Shown here in pieces: positions 1 to 10,720 of a stretch of 64,000 nucleotides of DNA; position 1 is the first letter of the stretch; every line of letters starts with the position of its first letter. The notes beneath the pieces were generated by a model that was not told the origin of the DNA, made no database searches, and saw only the letters and a program-made list of their open reading frames with translations. Origin of the DNA: Carnegiea gigantea (Eukaryota; Streptophyta; Magnoliopsida; Caryophyllales; Cactaceae); the NCBI GenBank assembly GCA_029747015.1, contig JAKOGI010000446.1, forward strand, positions 377,001-441,000, read 5' to 3'. Position numbers and translations under genes: made by a program.

Positions 1-123
1 ATTTTCTTAAGTTTTGCTGCCGAGGCCCAAGAGATAACGTTAGCAAGGGAATCAATTGTTACACAAAGGATTGTACTAAGTGTTGCGCAGAGCTATTGGA
101 AGAATGGTAGGCAAGCATTAGAC

Positions 124-131
124 TATAAATA
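124..131 (+). promoter_or_regulatory. TATA box of knottin locus K1
   Basis: TATAAATA lies about 80 bases upstream of the K1 start codon. The same promoter segment, with the same box, recurs upstream of K2 (42,477-42,484), which supports it as a real core promoter. Confidence 0.6.
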
Positions 132-212
132 CACCAGGACATGGGGGATCATTTCCATAAACAGCGCAACACTTAAGAGCAAACAATAAAATCACGAAGA
201 ATAGAGCAAATT

Positions 213-834
213 ATGGAGAAAGGTTCGTTTTTCGCTTCCCAAGCTTGCCATCTTTTTCGCTCTCCTAGCTTGCATTAATGGTTAATCTCATTAACTCTTA
301 CCTTCTATTTTGCTTTCAAGGAAACTTTTACTATGCTTTTTTTGCGAGACCATTTTTGGTACAATTAGACCATAAGAAAACGGCATTTGTATGAGAGGTT
401 TACAATTTATTTATTTATTTGTGTAATTTTATGAAAAATAATTTATATCTTTTTCTGATTGAACAAATAGTATTAAGTAATGATCATGCATATAACAAGA
501 TACCACGGTCATCTTTTTTCTACAACTAACATATAATTATACTTTGCTCATACAATTCCGACTTTTGGGGTTTAAAACGGTGGCATAAGAATGCCACAGA
601 AGGCCAAAATCATAGTTGAAGAACTAGTTGTCAAAAAACCTGAACCGATGAGTGCGGTGTGGAAATAGAGATGGTCCAACTCCAACATCTATTTATGGAG
701 GCAGATCAACAAGGAAAGTTCTCCAATGCATCGGTGAGGGGTCCTACTGTAACATCGGTTTCGGACCTCAATGTTGCACTAACGCAGCTGCTTGCATTCC
801 ACCGGGAATTGCAAGAGGAGTGTGTGTTGCTTAG
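213..834 (+). pseudogene. Knottin-type antimicrobial peptide precursor K1, frameshifted
   Basis: This is a two-exon gene for a small secreted Cys-knot peptide of the plant antifungal-peptide type (PAFP-S/Mj-AMP like, known family). Exon 1 (about 213-280) encodes the signal peptide, an intron follows with AATG|GTTAATC as likely donor, and exon 2 (about 600-834) carries an acidic propeptide and the mature domain. The mature domain (about 729-831) keeps six cysteines in the order C-x6-C-x7-CC-x5-C-x9-C and ends at TAG 832-834. Compared with K2, exon 1 has one extra base near 221, which breaks the signal peptide, and the propeptide has two single-base losses near 655 and 720. The cysteine core is therefore intact but not joined to an open signal sequence. 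The exact exon junction is not resolved. Sequencing error could explain one change but hardly three. Confidence 0.7.
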
Positions 835-951
835 TGGAGTCGTACCCCAGCTTGTAAGGAGTTTATGTTGAATAACCCACGATGTGATGTACTCTTCTTG
901 GTTTCTAGCACAAAATAAATGTTGAGCATACATACATACATAAAGCCTTTT

Positions 952-1336
952 GGGTGATGATACGTGTCTTGGTGCAAGACACTTTTAAATGTCTTGTCTT
1001 AACTCAAATTAATATGTTTCATGATTTAAAATACCAAATTTTTAATTATTACGAATTATTATGAGTTATAAAACCTTAATATTCGTCGGTTACACTAATA
1101 AATATAAACTAATTTCCTAATCAGACTAATCCCATTCACGAAGGCATATCGTATGTGTGATTTTATAAATGTGAGAAATTATGCATAAAATAATGATTTT
1201 ACACAATTTATTAATTTTGGCATCATTCGACTGTTCAATCATACCATTCTTTCCCAATTTAATATGTGATAATATACATTTTAAGTGAAAACAAGACACT
1301 TGAAAGTGTCTTATAGCAAGACACCTATCATTTTAC
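952..1336. mobile_element. MITE (Mutator-like by TSD length) with 10-bp TSD
   Basis: This 385-bp element has inverted ends, GGGTGATGATACGTGTCTTG against ATGATAGGTGTCTTGC read inward from the right. It is flanked by AAAGCCTTTT on both sides (942-951 and 1337-1346). The homologous flank of K2 (about 43,318) has an uninterrupted AAGCCTTTTAAGG, so that is the empty site. The inner sequence recurs at about 46,860-47,070, and related ends occur near 1,918 and 63,765. Confidence 0.8.
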
Positions 1337-1930
1337 AAAGCCTTTTAAGGTTAGTTATTTGTATGTATTCAACATGAGGTGCCCCCAAAAAAAAAACCAA
1401 AGACGCACGCTCTCCAACCGACCTGTCTTGCATGTCTCTTTTGGGAGATTAATGTAATACCCATAAAAGTAAAAAGACACATATAAGAAATAATAGGAAA
1501 TATGAAGGTTATCTATTTACATTCTTCTCCATTCAATATAATTTGGGGGAAAAAATTGACAAATATTTTGCCATATGAGACCTTTCATGTGTCTTGTTAT
1601 GTCTTTAAAACCACATTGTTATGTTTTCAATTTAAAAAAATAGTACGATCGGATAGAAAGCGTATGCACCTTATAAATGTTGTAAAATTGTTTTTATCCA
1701 CAACTTTAGACATTTATAATATTACGTATATCATATGTTTTAGTGGAAATGGTTAACCCAATTAAATTGCTGTTTTTATATCCATTGGTGTAGCTAATAA
1801 ATGTTTAGTCTTAGTAATTCGTAATTGAAAATTTGGTGATTTTGAATTATAAAACACGCAAATTTACATCGAGATAAGATACTTTATAAATGTCTTGTGG
1901 CAAGACATATATCATCACCCTTCAAGAGAA
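1337..1930. other. K1 3' flank shared with K2 flank, ending in a MITE end
   Basis: This stretch continues the duplication with the K2 flank (about 43,319-43,850): both share the TATGAAGGTTA and CATTTATAATATTA segments. At about 1,875-1,920 it runs into a terminal segment (GACATATATCATCACCC) of the MITE family found at 952-1336. No coding sequence is seen. Confidence 0.6.
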
Positions 1931-3000
1931 CTTGTCCTTATAATTAAGTACACCTGTTTAGATTGTCGTTTAGAACCAGAAACTTTGGCGACTCCCTTAT
2001 AATTAAGTAGCCATATTGGAAGTTAAGCGTTGCCATCTGCAACGTTCAAATGTTCTATATTCGGTATCAACAAATTTTCTCTTTGTACAGTTGTTTTCAA
2101 GTCTTCAATCGACATATCCCCCCAGTGACATTAAAAAAAAAAAAAAAAGTAAACTCACTGCAATTACATCGGAGTTTCTTCAGGCTATTTTCGCATGTAA
2201 TTCGTTTCTCACTAACAATTCACCTTTGACCATGGAAGACGGATATTGCCACGGTCCAAAACTATGAAACACTTGAATTCTCGCAAGGTTCCCTTCCATC
2301 AACCCATGTATTACAATGAGTTGATTTGCAATTAGTTACATGGACTTCAATCAAGTAGTATGCTGTTTTTTTTTTTTTTTTTAAATAATTATAGGGCCCT
2401 TAAAAGGAGAACACTGAACAGTGCCAAAAGCAAGAGTACAAAGACAAGAAGTAAATGAAATAGTATGCTTTCGGTAAAGAACAAAGGGATAGAGGACCAC
2501 CTCAAGATGTACTAAATGTGTAGTCCACCGGGTTAGAGATATTTGAAAAAAACATGCCAAGTCCAACCTAAGTCTACAAAATTTCTAAGAAACTACTATA
2601 TTCATAACTTCAATACATATAATTCATGTCAAACATTGCTACTAAATCTCGGATTGTATGCAGTTTCTTCCTCAAAAGCTTCATTGAGGTTACACATGAA
2701 TCAGAAAATTAGAGAACATCTCTGGAAAATGAACATGGCGAATGAGACAACTTCAGAAACAGGGTCATTTTGATTCAGAAAAGAGAGCTTTATCCCATCC
2801 GTTTCTTTTTCTATTTTGTTTTCTTGATAGCAAAGTTTTAGCGATAAACTACATTCACTGAACCAATGCACAGTAGAGGAAAGGAAAGGTAAAGCTAACT
2901 TTGCTCACAATGAGCTACATTGTAGAGCATTTCAGTTGTAGATCTAACAGTGCTCACATTGTAGAGCATTTCAGTTGTAGATCTAATAGTGCTCCAGCCA
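1931..3000. other. Intergenic, no gene seen
   Basis: Unique-looking AT-rich sequence with homopolymer runs, poly-A near 2,132-2,148 and poly-T near 2,365-2,381. Only short unconvincing reading frames occur. A 39-bp direct repeat near 2.9 kb is listed separately. Confidence 0.5.
2918..2993. repeat. 39-bp tandem duplication
   Basis: Two nearly identical adjacent copies, each starting CATTGTAGAGCATTTCAG, at 2918-2956 and 2957-2993. It lies downstream of VPS28 and has no evident function. Confidence 0.8.
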
Positions 3001-3570
3001 AGTCCTCCCTCCAGCTAGGGAGTAGAATCCTAAACATCATTAGATGATATAGGAAGCTTTGAAGAATGAGCAAGACCTACAGAAGGTAGGAAGGATGGAA
3101 AGCGCCTCTGCCTGCAGTTCACATCACTGAGCACAGCGATTTTTTAGTTATGAACATATGATCTCCTTATTTGTTGTCGATCTTGTAATTCAATATCGGA
3201 ATCTTCTGTCAGATAATCCCAGCTAAGAGGAGAAGTTTAGGTTCAAAACGAACAAGATAAGCTTCCATAATGCAGGAGTCACGACAGCAGCAAAATAATA
3301 CTACAATGTTGTCATATCTTGATGGCAGAGAGGGACTAATCATAATAGTATGGGCAATTCAATCACTAACAAAGGGTAATCAAGAAAAGGAAGTCATGAT
3401 TCACATAAAGACAGATTGCTTTACCAGCGTCATAAAGTTGATCACTTCCACAAAAAGAAACCAATACCACCCGAGACATCTCAGCAACAGCAGCAGATCA
3501 TCACCTAAACGACAACGCGTAAAACAACGAGAAAACAGTCGATGATTATTTACCAGCGCACCCAGATGAA

Positions 3571-4200
3571 TCAAGTTCCAGCATTAGGCAAAGCAGCCAT
3601 GAAAGAGTTGTACGACGACTCAAGATCAAAGTGGAGCTGCCGCGCTTGCTGCTCAGTGAGCTCATCCGCAGCTCCCATCTTGGATAACCTTGCGAGCCAT
3701 TCTTTCATTTTCGTCTTCCCTTCAAAATCAGGAGGCAATATGCTAAGCTTGTTCAAAGAGGTTGACAGATCTGATAACAAAGGATAGACCTGATCAACAG
3801 CCACCATGTTCAATTTCAGCGAGTCCATAGCCGTGATGAAGTTTTGAACGCACTCAGCCACAATGGCGGCCGAAGTGGTAGCTGATGCTGATGCAGCTGC
3901 CCTGTGTTCCACAGTTGCAGGCACCCCAGAATTCACAAGCCTATTCAGAGCAGCTGGGCAGTCCATTTTATAAGTTTCGGCGAACCTCTCGATGCTTGGG
4001 ATGGTATCTTTCAAGGTGGAAGACAGGGTCTTGAAGTGGGCAATCAATTTCTGGCATTCAGTTTCATACTCTGAAGGCGATATAATGTCCCTGATATATG
4101 CCTTCTCTAATTTCTCAGTTGCCTTGATAATGGCATAAAGTTCAGCCAAGTTTTCATACATTTCTCTTTCACGCTTGTCATTCCACAACTTGACTTCCAT
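3571..4200 (-). CDS. VPS28: VPS28, ESCRT-I subunit
   Basis: Encodes the vacuolar protein sorting-associated protein 28 homolog. VPS28 sits in ESCRT-I with VPS23 and VPS37 on late endosomes and helps sort ubiquitinated membrane cargo into multivesicular bodies. The frame gives 209 residues, the usual length of plant VPS28. It starts MEVKLWNDKREREMY and ends SSYNSFMAALPNAGT, both characteristic. The N-terminal core (about 1-100, including IKATEKLEKAYIRD and ERFAETYKMDCPAA) is followed by a short Ala/Ser linker and the C-terminal four-helix domain (about 115-209, including NFITAMDSLKLNMVAVDQVY and LPPDFEGKTKMKEWL) that binds later ESCRT components. I chose the ATG at 4200 because family homology begins there. 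An in-frame ATG seven codons upstream adds a non-homologous leader. The coding region has no intron, as in Arabidopsis as I recall it. No defect is seen. Confidence 0.97.
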   Translation of the reverse strand: MEVKLWNDKREREMYENLAELYAIIKATEKLEKAYIRDIISPSEYETECQKLIAHFKTLSSTLKDTIPSIERFAETYKMDCPAALNRLVNSGVPATVEHRAAASASATTSAAIVAECVQNFITAMDSLKLNMVAVDQVYPLLSDLSTSLNKLSILPPDFEGKTKMKEWLARLSKMGAADELTEQQARQLHFDLESSYNSFMAALPNAGT

Positions 4201-4256
4201 TGATTTTTGTGCGTGACACAAGTCGAAGGCTTGAATTAAAATTGGATCTTCTAGGG

Positions 4257-4265
4257 TTAGGGTTT
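4257..4265 (-). promoter_or_regulatory. Telo-box in VPS28 leader
   Basis: AAACCCTAA on the minus strand, within AAACCCTAACCCTAG, lies 57 bases upstream of the VPS28 start and directly after the likely 5'UTR intron acceptor. Telo-boxes are common near the 5' ends of plant housekeeping genes. Confidence 0.55.
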
Positions 4266-4795
4266 CTGAAGTAGAAGAAAATTAGGGGTAAAATTGGAGA
4301 AGGAATGGGACACGCGCAAAGAATACTCGTCACTGAACAACAATCACAGAAACAAAATTGCAGAAGAGAAATTGTCAGACTACATTTCGAATCACTACAA
4401 AGAACTCCACAGATGGTCAATCAACAATGCAGTTGCAAGCATCTACGACATCAAAATCTTTAAAATCAGAAGAACCCACAAAACCTAGTCCATCTATAAT
4501 GGGAAATAATAAGCAAGAACAATAATACGACACCATATCCAACAGCAACAAGAAAAGGTCTTTAATTATTCCTAATCCACAATCGAAAACTAGAGAGAAG
4601 AAACTGAGAGAACAAAAACAAGTGAGAAGACCCCTTTAAATAAGAATCAAACCCCACCAAAGATCACCTAAAATTAGGCCATAAAACGTAAAATTAGGAT
4701 CAAATCCATACGTATCTTGGGACTATGAGAGTGTTAGGGGGAGATTACAGAGATAGAAAGAGAAGGGGGGGTGAACAGAGAGAGAGAAGACTTAC
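4266..4795 (-). other. Probable 5'UTR intron of VPS28
   Basis: On the minus strand a strong donor, TCT|GTAAGT, lies at 4795, after a CT-rich leader exon (about 4,796-4,890). A pyrimidine-rich acceptor TTTCTTCTACTTCAG ends at 4266. The 530 bases between are T-rich on the coding strand, as plant introns are. Inferred from splice signals only; a transcript would settle it. Confidence 0.5.
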
Positions 4796-4868
4796 AGAAG
4801 AGAAGAAACGCGGTTTTTGGGAAGTCGGGCGAAGGCACTGCGGAGAGGGGGGGGGGGGGGAGAGAGAG
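4740..4868. repeat. Purine-rich simple repeat (CT-rich leader on minus strand)
   Basis: AG-rich tract with a 13-base G run at about 4,848-4,860. On the minus strand this is the CT-rich microsatellite typical of plant 5' leaders and matches the proposed first exon of VPS28. Confidence 0.6.
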
Positions 4869-4899
4869 GGAGAGGTTGCGTGAGGGACTACACATAAAC

Positions 4900-5400
4900 T
4901 CCCATCAGAATCGTATTTCAGGTTACGACATCATCATCATTACTACTCCGACACCCTCATGAACCCATATTCAACTGCAAAAATTGAATCATGGTTCACA
5001 TCATCATAAGGTGTAATCAAATCGAGCCGCGATTTAAAGATTTGAGCTTTTGATGGGATTGGAATTACCATTGATTTGGGTGAAGCTTTAACTTTTGTTT
5101 TGAATTTTATTTCAGTCCACTTCAATTACTATAATTAAAGAAATGAAACCCTTTCATTAAATATTCTTTTATCTTCAGTTAAATTTAATAAAAATTTCAG
5201 TTTTTAAACTTTTTAACTTTTAAAATTTTGACAATATTTGTGTGGTTTAATAAGTGATTAAAAAAAGCTTTAAACAAAAAGATAAAAGATTTAGATGGAA
5301 GGATCATAAATTTTGCCTTTACCTAAGTGCTAAGTCTTCTCTATAATTGGTGGGTATTTCTAAACAAAAAAATTCTTAATTTCGAAGATGAATGGTGAGA
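4900..5400. other. VPS28 upstream region
   Basis: AT-rich sequence upstream of the VPS28 leader on the minus strand, presumably its promoter. No clear TATA box or other gene is seen. Confidence 0.4.
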
Positions 5401-5405
5401 CTTTT

Positions 5406-5749
5406 GGGTGTTTGGCAAATAACTTTTTGAAGAATCTTTTTAATCAAAATTAGCTATTTGACCGAATAAAAAAGTGAATTTGGGTGTTTGATGAAAGAGG
5501 TCTTTAGAAGAGCTTTTTGGGTCAATTGGGTCAAAAAAGCTAATTTGAAAAAAACTAATTCCATGAACTTTTTGGAAGAGTTTTTTGAAAAATTAGCTTT
5601 TTGTCTCACAACTTTATCAGAAACAACTAATTTTACCAAACAGTTTTTCAACAAACAGCTAATTCAAACAGTTAATACAAATAGCTAACTCAAACAGTTA
5701 ACAGCTAACGATTAATACAAGCAACTAATGCTGTTTGCCAAACAGGATC
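5406..5749. mobile_element. MITE with GTTTGGCAAA inverted ends
   Basis: Left end GGGTGTTTGGCAAATAACTT and right end (reverse complement) GATCCTGTTTGGCAAACAGC form imperfect inverted ends around 344 bp of AT-rich non-coding sequence. Subterminal CAGTTAA and CAACTAA motifs repeat near the right side. This is typical of hAT-like MITEs, but no clean 8-bp TSD was found, so the family is tentative. Confidence 0.6.
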
Positions 5750-5936
5750 TTTATTTCTCCTAACTTTTGTATTGACTTTTTTTTATCTATTGTCGGTAGA
5801 ATATGGCAACCTTGATACGAAAACAATTGAATTTATATGTTGTTTATTACCTACGAGTTCCCCAAACTAAGTCATAGATATTGAATAATTTCCGGTGGCT
5901 ATTAGAATCTTTGATGATGTCATGCCCCAGCCACAA

Positions 5937-6058
5937 ATTCCCTACAGTCTCTACGTGGTAGTTTACCACGACAGAAAAAGAGATTTGGCTTTTTAAAGAT
6001 TCGACTAAATAATTAATGTGCATATAATTCTCTACCGTCTCTACATGGTAGTTTACCA
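5937..6058. repeat. Short direct repeat, period about 91 bp
   Basis: GTCTCTACGTGGTAGTTTAC (near 5,946) recurs as GTCTCTACATGGTAGTTTAC (near 6,037), with similar bases just before each. Either a small tandem duplication or part of a degraded repeat. Confidence 0.55.
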
Positions 6059-6289
6059 CTTTCCACTACTTAAGTAGAATGTATGTGGCTGCTGTATGAG
6101 TCAAAAAAAGACATCGAGCTCCCTATGGTATAGAGTTGTTCTAATGTAGAATCTTTCTTTATTATGGAACAGTGTCTTAAGGTAGCAGGTTGGCAATGGC
6201 TGTTACAAATTTTGGAAACCAGATCGAACAGAGCCCATTTATATGAAACAACCAGTGACCCATTATCATAACAAACGGCCCACCATAAT

Positions 6290-6400
6290 TGGGCCGAACA
6301 CTAATCGCTCAATTGGATTGTCTATTTTCCGTGGAGAAGGCCAGGATTCGATTCCCATAACCAGCCACAAATTTTGTATTGTTGTGGAAATGAGAGTTGA
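6290..6400 (+). mobile_element. Possible tRNA-derived SINE fragment
   Basis: A-box-like ATCGCTCAATTGG (about 6,302) is followed some 30 bases later by a B-box-like GGATTCGATTCCC (about 6,346), the pol III promoter spacing of SINEs. No convincing TSD or tail was seen, so this is tentative. Confidence 0.3.
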
Positions 6401-6459
6401 TAAGCAATAAGGTTTTTTGGGGCAGCCGTGAATTGAGAAATTTTGTATCATGAGAATTC

Positions 6460-9400
6460 TTTTTTCTAAAATTTAATAATACTAATTAGTTAGCTTTTAT
6501 TGGTGATCATATAAAAATTGAAGAATTTTATATAGAAATATTACACAATTTTTTGGCTTAAAGTTGCTGTAGGCGTCGATGATGTCCACATAGATTTGCC
6601 CTTATTATTGGGTCTTGGTCCTTTCGAGCTGTCAACCACCTATCCTCTTTTCAGACTGTGTTTACATCAGTGTCTAATGAGTGGACATCTTAACCAAATC
6701 AACCAATTTTAAAATTTCAAAAAAAAAATAAAATTCTGACAAATCACCCATGTTCTCAACTTATTTACGTGACGTTCAGATCAAGACAATGACTTTGTTT
6801 AGCAGATAACGGTTAACCGATTGTATTAGTTGTTGGTTACTCGCTGTTTAAATTAATTATTTTTAAAAAAAATTATTTGATAAAATTAGCTATTTTTAAG
6901 AAAGATGTTTGATAAAATTATATTTATATTCTTATTTCTAAATTATTTATTGATAAAACATATTTTTTACTTATTAGTCAATTTTCTTTTAAAGAATTAA
7001 ATTGGTATAATGTGTATAACTTAACTTTATTTGTAAAAAAAATAAATAAAAGAAGAAAAATTTCATTGATAAAACTTTACTTTCTTACTGAATTCTATAT
7101 AATTTGTATTTATCGTCTATATTATTTCTTTTCAATCTGTACTTATGTAAATAATGTCAATGTTTTATAACATTACTTTGTTACTTTTTTAGATTTTTTT
7201 GATTTATAAATTGAAATTGATCAGATTCATACAAATTGTTAATGACTCTATCTTCATTAGATTCAATTCATACAAAATATAATATCAAATGTTAATATTT
7301 TGCATCAATCCAAAACTCATTATGTAGGTAATTGGAAGGGAGACTGAATGATTTAAAGTATAAATATCAAATATTTATAAAGGTGTATAGTGAGAGAACT
7401 AAATAAGTTTGATATAATATATTAGCGAAATTAGAAAATCTGAACCCAAAAGAACACTACTTGGCTAAAAAATGCAAACAATGAAAGAGACAATGCAACT
7501 TTAATTGTTTGTTTTTGTCTCAACAAAATAAAAATTAAAAAAAAACCTCTATTCTTGTTAATGCTCAAGATCTAATTGGGTTTAAATGCTACTAATATAA
7601 GTCTTCAAGTAACACTTTTTGTTATTGTATACTCTTTTATTTTGCGAAAACAATATCATATAAATATCATTTAATGGCATGGTGTGTAATTTGTTTATAC
7701 TCTTTGGCAAATGTTCATTTCTGCAAACACCCATAAGTAGCTCTTTTCCTCTAAAAAATCGTTTGTAACTTCAGTTAACTGATATTTAATTCAATAAATT
7801 TATATCCGACGAACAGAGGCAAGTGGAGCTGGTATGGGGGACAAATTTTACAACATATATTTTTGTTAAACCTTGGTCAACTTCTATGGTATTTTGGCAC
7901 AACCACAAATTCAGCACAAAGTTCTTTTCAGACGTGAAACGGTCTACGTTTCAGTTAGAAAAGCAAAGGTGCAACAAATTATGAAGAACCCAACGAGAGA
8001 TCAGATCAGGGAATAAAATAGGGCTGGGGCAAGCATGCCAAACCTAGGTAGTGGTACATCCTTTTCTGTCTCTTAAACCTTAATCCTCTGGGCCCCCTTT
8101 GATTTCCCACAGATTTATGTTACTCTTAATTTGGTCAAATTTGGGACTAAGTCTTGATTAGAATTGTGTCCATGCAACCAACTCTAATTTGATTCCTAAT
8201 CACTACTCTGTTGAATAAAAATCTTCTCAGTTTGGTGCAAATCCCCCCTCCCCTCCCCTCCAAAAAGAAAACAACATAATGAATCAATATCCTAGTTTAC
8301 AGGTAGGTGCCTAGCAGCTAGCAAGTAATATCAGCTTTATAAAAGATTTTTATTCATAAAGTTTCATCTTACCCATTACATTATTACATGCATTTTTTAA
8401 AGAATGTCCAATTTTTTGATTAAATATGTTCTAAATTAGTGTATATTGTTGGTTCGAGTAGTTTGATGTTTGTTCTCTGCTCCTTAAATAATAAAAATTT
8501 TAATATTATGTATTGTGAATGAAAAAATTCTATTATGAGAGTCGTATTTTAACTTTCTATGCATTTACAATTACTCAGTTTATATTGAAGGGAGAAAGAC
8601 CAAACATCTATGTGCATTTTAGATTGGAAATAGTGCATTCATTTACAAAGATGGTAAGCAATGCTTAGCAAGGAGGATTGGAGGAGTAAGAGTTGTTTGT
8701 AAGAAACAAAAGACAATAGATAGCGCATATATGTTAATGTTGAAACAAATATGTCTGAAATAATTTTAAAAAATTAAACATTCACTGATGAATAAATACA
8801 TGACGGGATATTATCCATATATTGAACCCCTGTATGTGTATTCAATCTACATCTCTTTTATGGGTCTCTTTTTCCTGTGAGTAAATGGGGCCTCCTGTTC
8901 CCTCCTATTTTCTTTCACTCATTTTCAATCATTTTCCATTCATTTCCACCCTTTGAGAAAAATCATATTTTATACTGTTTCATCCCATTTCTTTCTATCA
9001 TTTTCACTATATCTTAAAAAAAATTTGCTTGGATCAAAATATAAGAAATTCCCTATTTCTTTCCATTCTATATTATTCTATAACATGTCTTTCCATTTCA
9101 TACTATTTTTTTCAACTTTTCCATTCCTTTCTATAATTTTTATTCCTTCACATTGGATGCCAATTCTTTCTTAGCTAAAAGAAGAGGCCTTATGCGGGTT
9201 GGATAAAATACAATGACTTTGTCATTTCTAGTCATAGCATATAACTTCAGATGTAATGATCAGAAACAAGTATCATTTCAAATGTCTAGTTATCATTTTC
9301 TAATCTTTCAATTGTAAGCTCAATTATATTGAATACATGACACGTACGGGGCAATAGTGTAATGACTCGCTTCATGTGGTCTGGTGGTGATCAGGACGTA

Positions 9401-10700
9401 CTTTTTTAGACATTTTAGAGCATTCACAGTGTAGGAAATGTGTGTCAATCATGGGACCCGGGTTCCACTCTTAGCCATTGCAACGCATAGAACGAAGGAG
9501 GTGGCACACATGGTGGGTTCCTCTGCAGTTCCTTCACTTGTTCCTCTTTTTTTGTCGTGTTGTGATTTTCTTTGTGTTTTCTTTTTCCCCTTAAAATAAT
9601 TATTTAAGTGATTAAAAAAACGTTGTTTGTTATGAAGCATGTTCATGACAAATATTTTATTGTGTTTTTCAAATTAGAGTTTTATGGGTTGAAGATGGAA
9701 AAAAATACAAGTTTTAAAAATGAAACTTTTACTGATGTGATATAATGAGTTCCAAAAAATAGGACTCTAGGTGGAAATCTTAACGGCCGTCTCTGCTATG
9801 AAATTTAATCAACCTTGTATAAAACACAAATTTAGAAGGACTAGACTTTCCTCCTAATTTCGTCCTCGCCTTGCTCGCATACATCTAAAGTTTTTATTTT
9901 TTATTTTTCAACTCCGTTGAATTGAGCTATTTTCAACTTCTTCCAACTTTTCCATTTTTTTTTTAAGTTACATTTCTTTCCTTTGGACTAAAAAGAGCAA
10001 GCCTAAATTAAAGTAATGAAAAACTTTTTTCATTCAAAAATCCAACTATTCCAATTTCTTAACTATTTTTCTGAAATAAATGAAAATTACATAACTATCG
10101 TTTGTACTGATATTTATACAACGGAAAGAATTAGATGCGGCTTTTTAAATTTAGGTAGGTTCTTAAAATCAAAAGTATTCCTCACTTTCAATTTGTACTT
10201 ATAGAAACCATATAACATATTTCATTATTGTGTAATTGTCATATACAAATATTATAATATATACTTTACTTATGTGATTTATAAGGGCATATATTCTTAA
10301 GAATATAGCATAAAATTGATGTTAGCAACATACATACATGCAACTACCGTGAGATCATGCTTGGAGCAAAATTTGATTGACACAAATGATGAAAAACAAT
10401 TACAGAAGATCGCAAAAAAAAAAAGAAAAAGAAACTACATTTCATCAACTAAACATGAAAGGATGATTACAAAATTTCCAACCTTTTCCACGCCAAAAAA
10501 AAAGTCCAAAAAAAAATATTGCATATACGACCTTTATCCGTCTTTTCTTGGCATTTTTTTTGGCCCCTACATCGACCACACTTGTAAAGCTGACAACAAA
10601 ACAGGGGGGAAAAAAAGACCCAATGGTGTTTACACGTTTGAGTTTACCCCCATAAGATGAAAAAAAATAATAATAATAACATTAATGTACAAATGTATTT
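6460..10700. other. AT-rich intergenic region
   Basis: More than 4 kb without a recognisable gene. Apparent reading frames are low-complexity (Lys/Asn/Phe/Ile-rich) and lack domain-like composition. About 8,860-9,180 is rich in TTTCCATTC-type words and may be a decayed MITE. About 10,400-10,680 is A-rich sequence 3' of the DUF4408 gene. Confidence 0.5.
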
Positions 10701-10720
10701 GAAACAATATTGACCATAAA

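Noticed and set aside
659..871. Open frame overlapping the K1 knottin in another frame
   Set aside because: Its first part is the K1/K2 propeptide frame, but past the indel it reads out of frame through the cysteine core. It is a product of the frameshift and not a separate gene.
4943..5125. 60-residue minus-strand frame upstream of VPS28
   Set aside because: Lies in the likely VPS28 promoter; no homology recognised and no link to the VPS28 reading frame.
10316..10660. 114-residue Lys-rich frame
   Set aside because: A-rich low-complexity DNA 3' of the DUF4408 gene; no domain-like pattern and no conserved start context.
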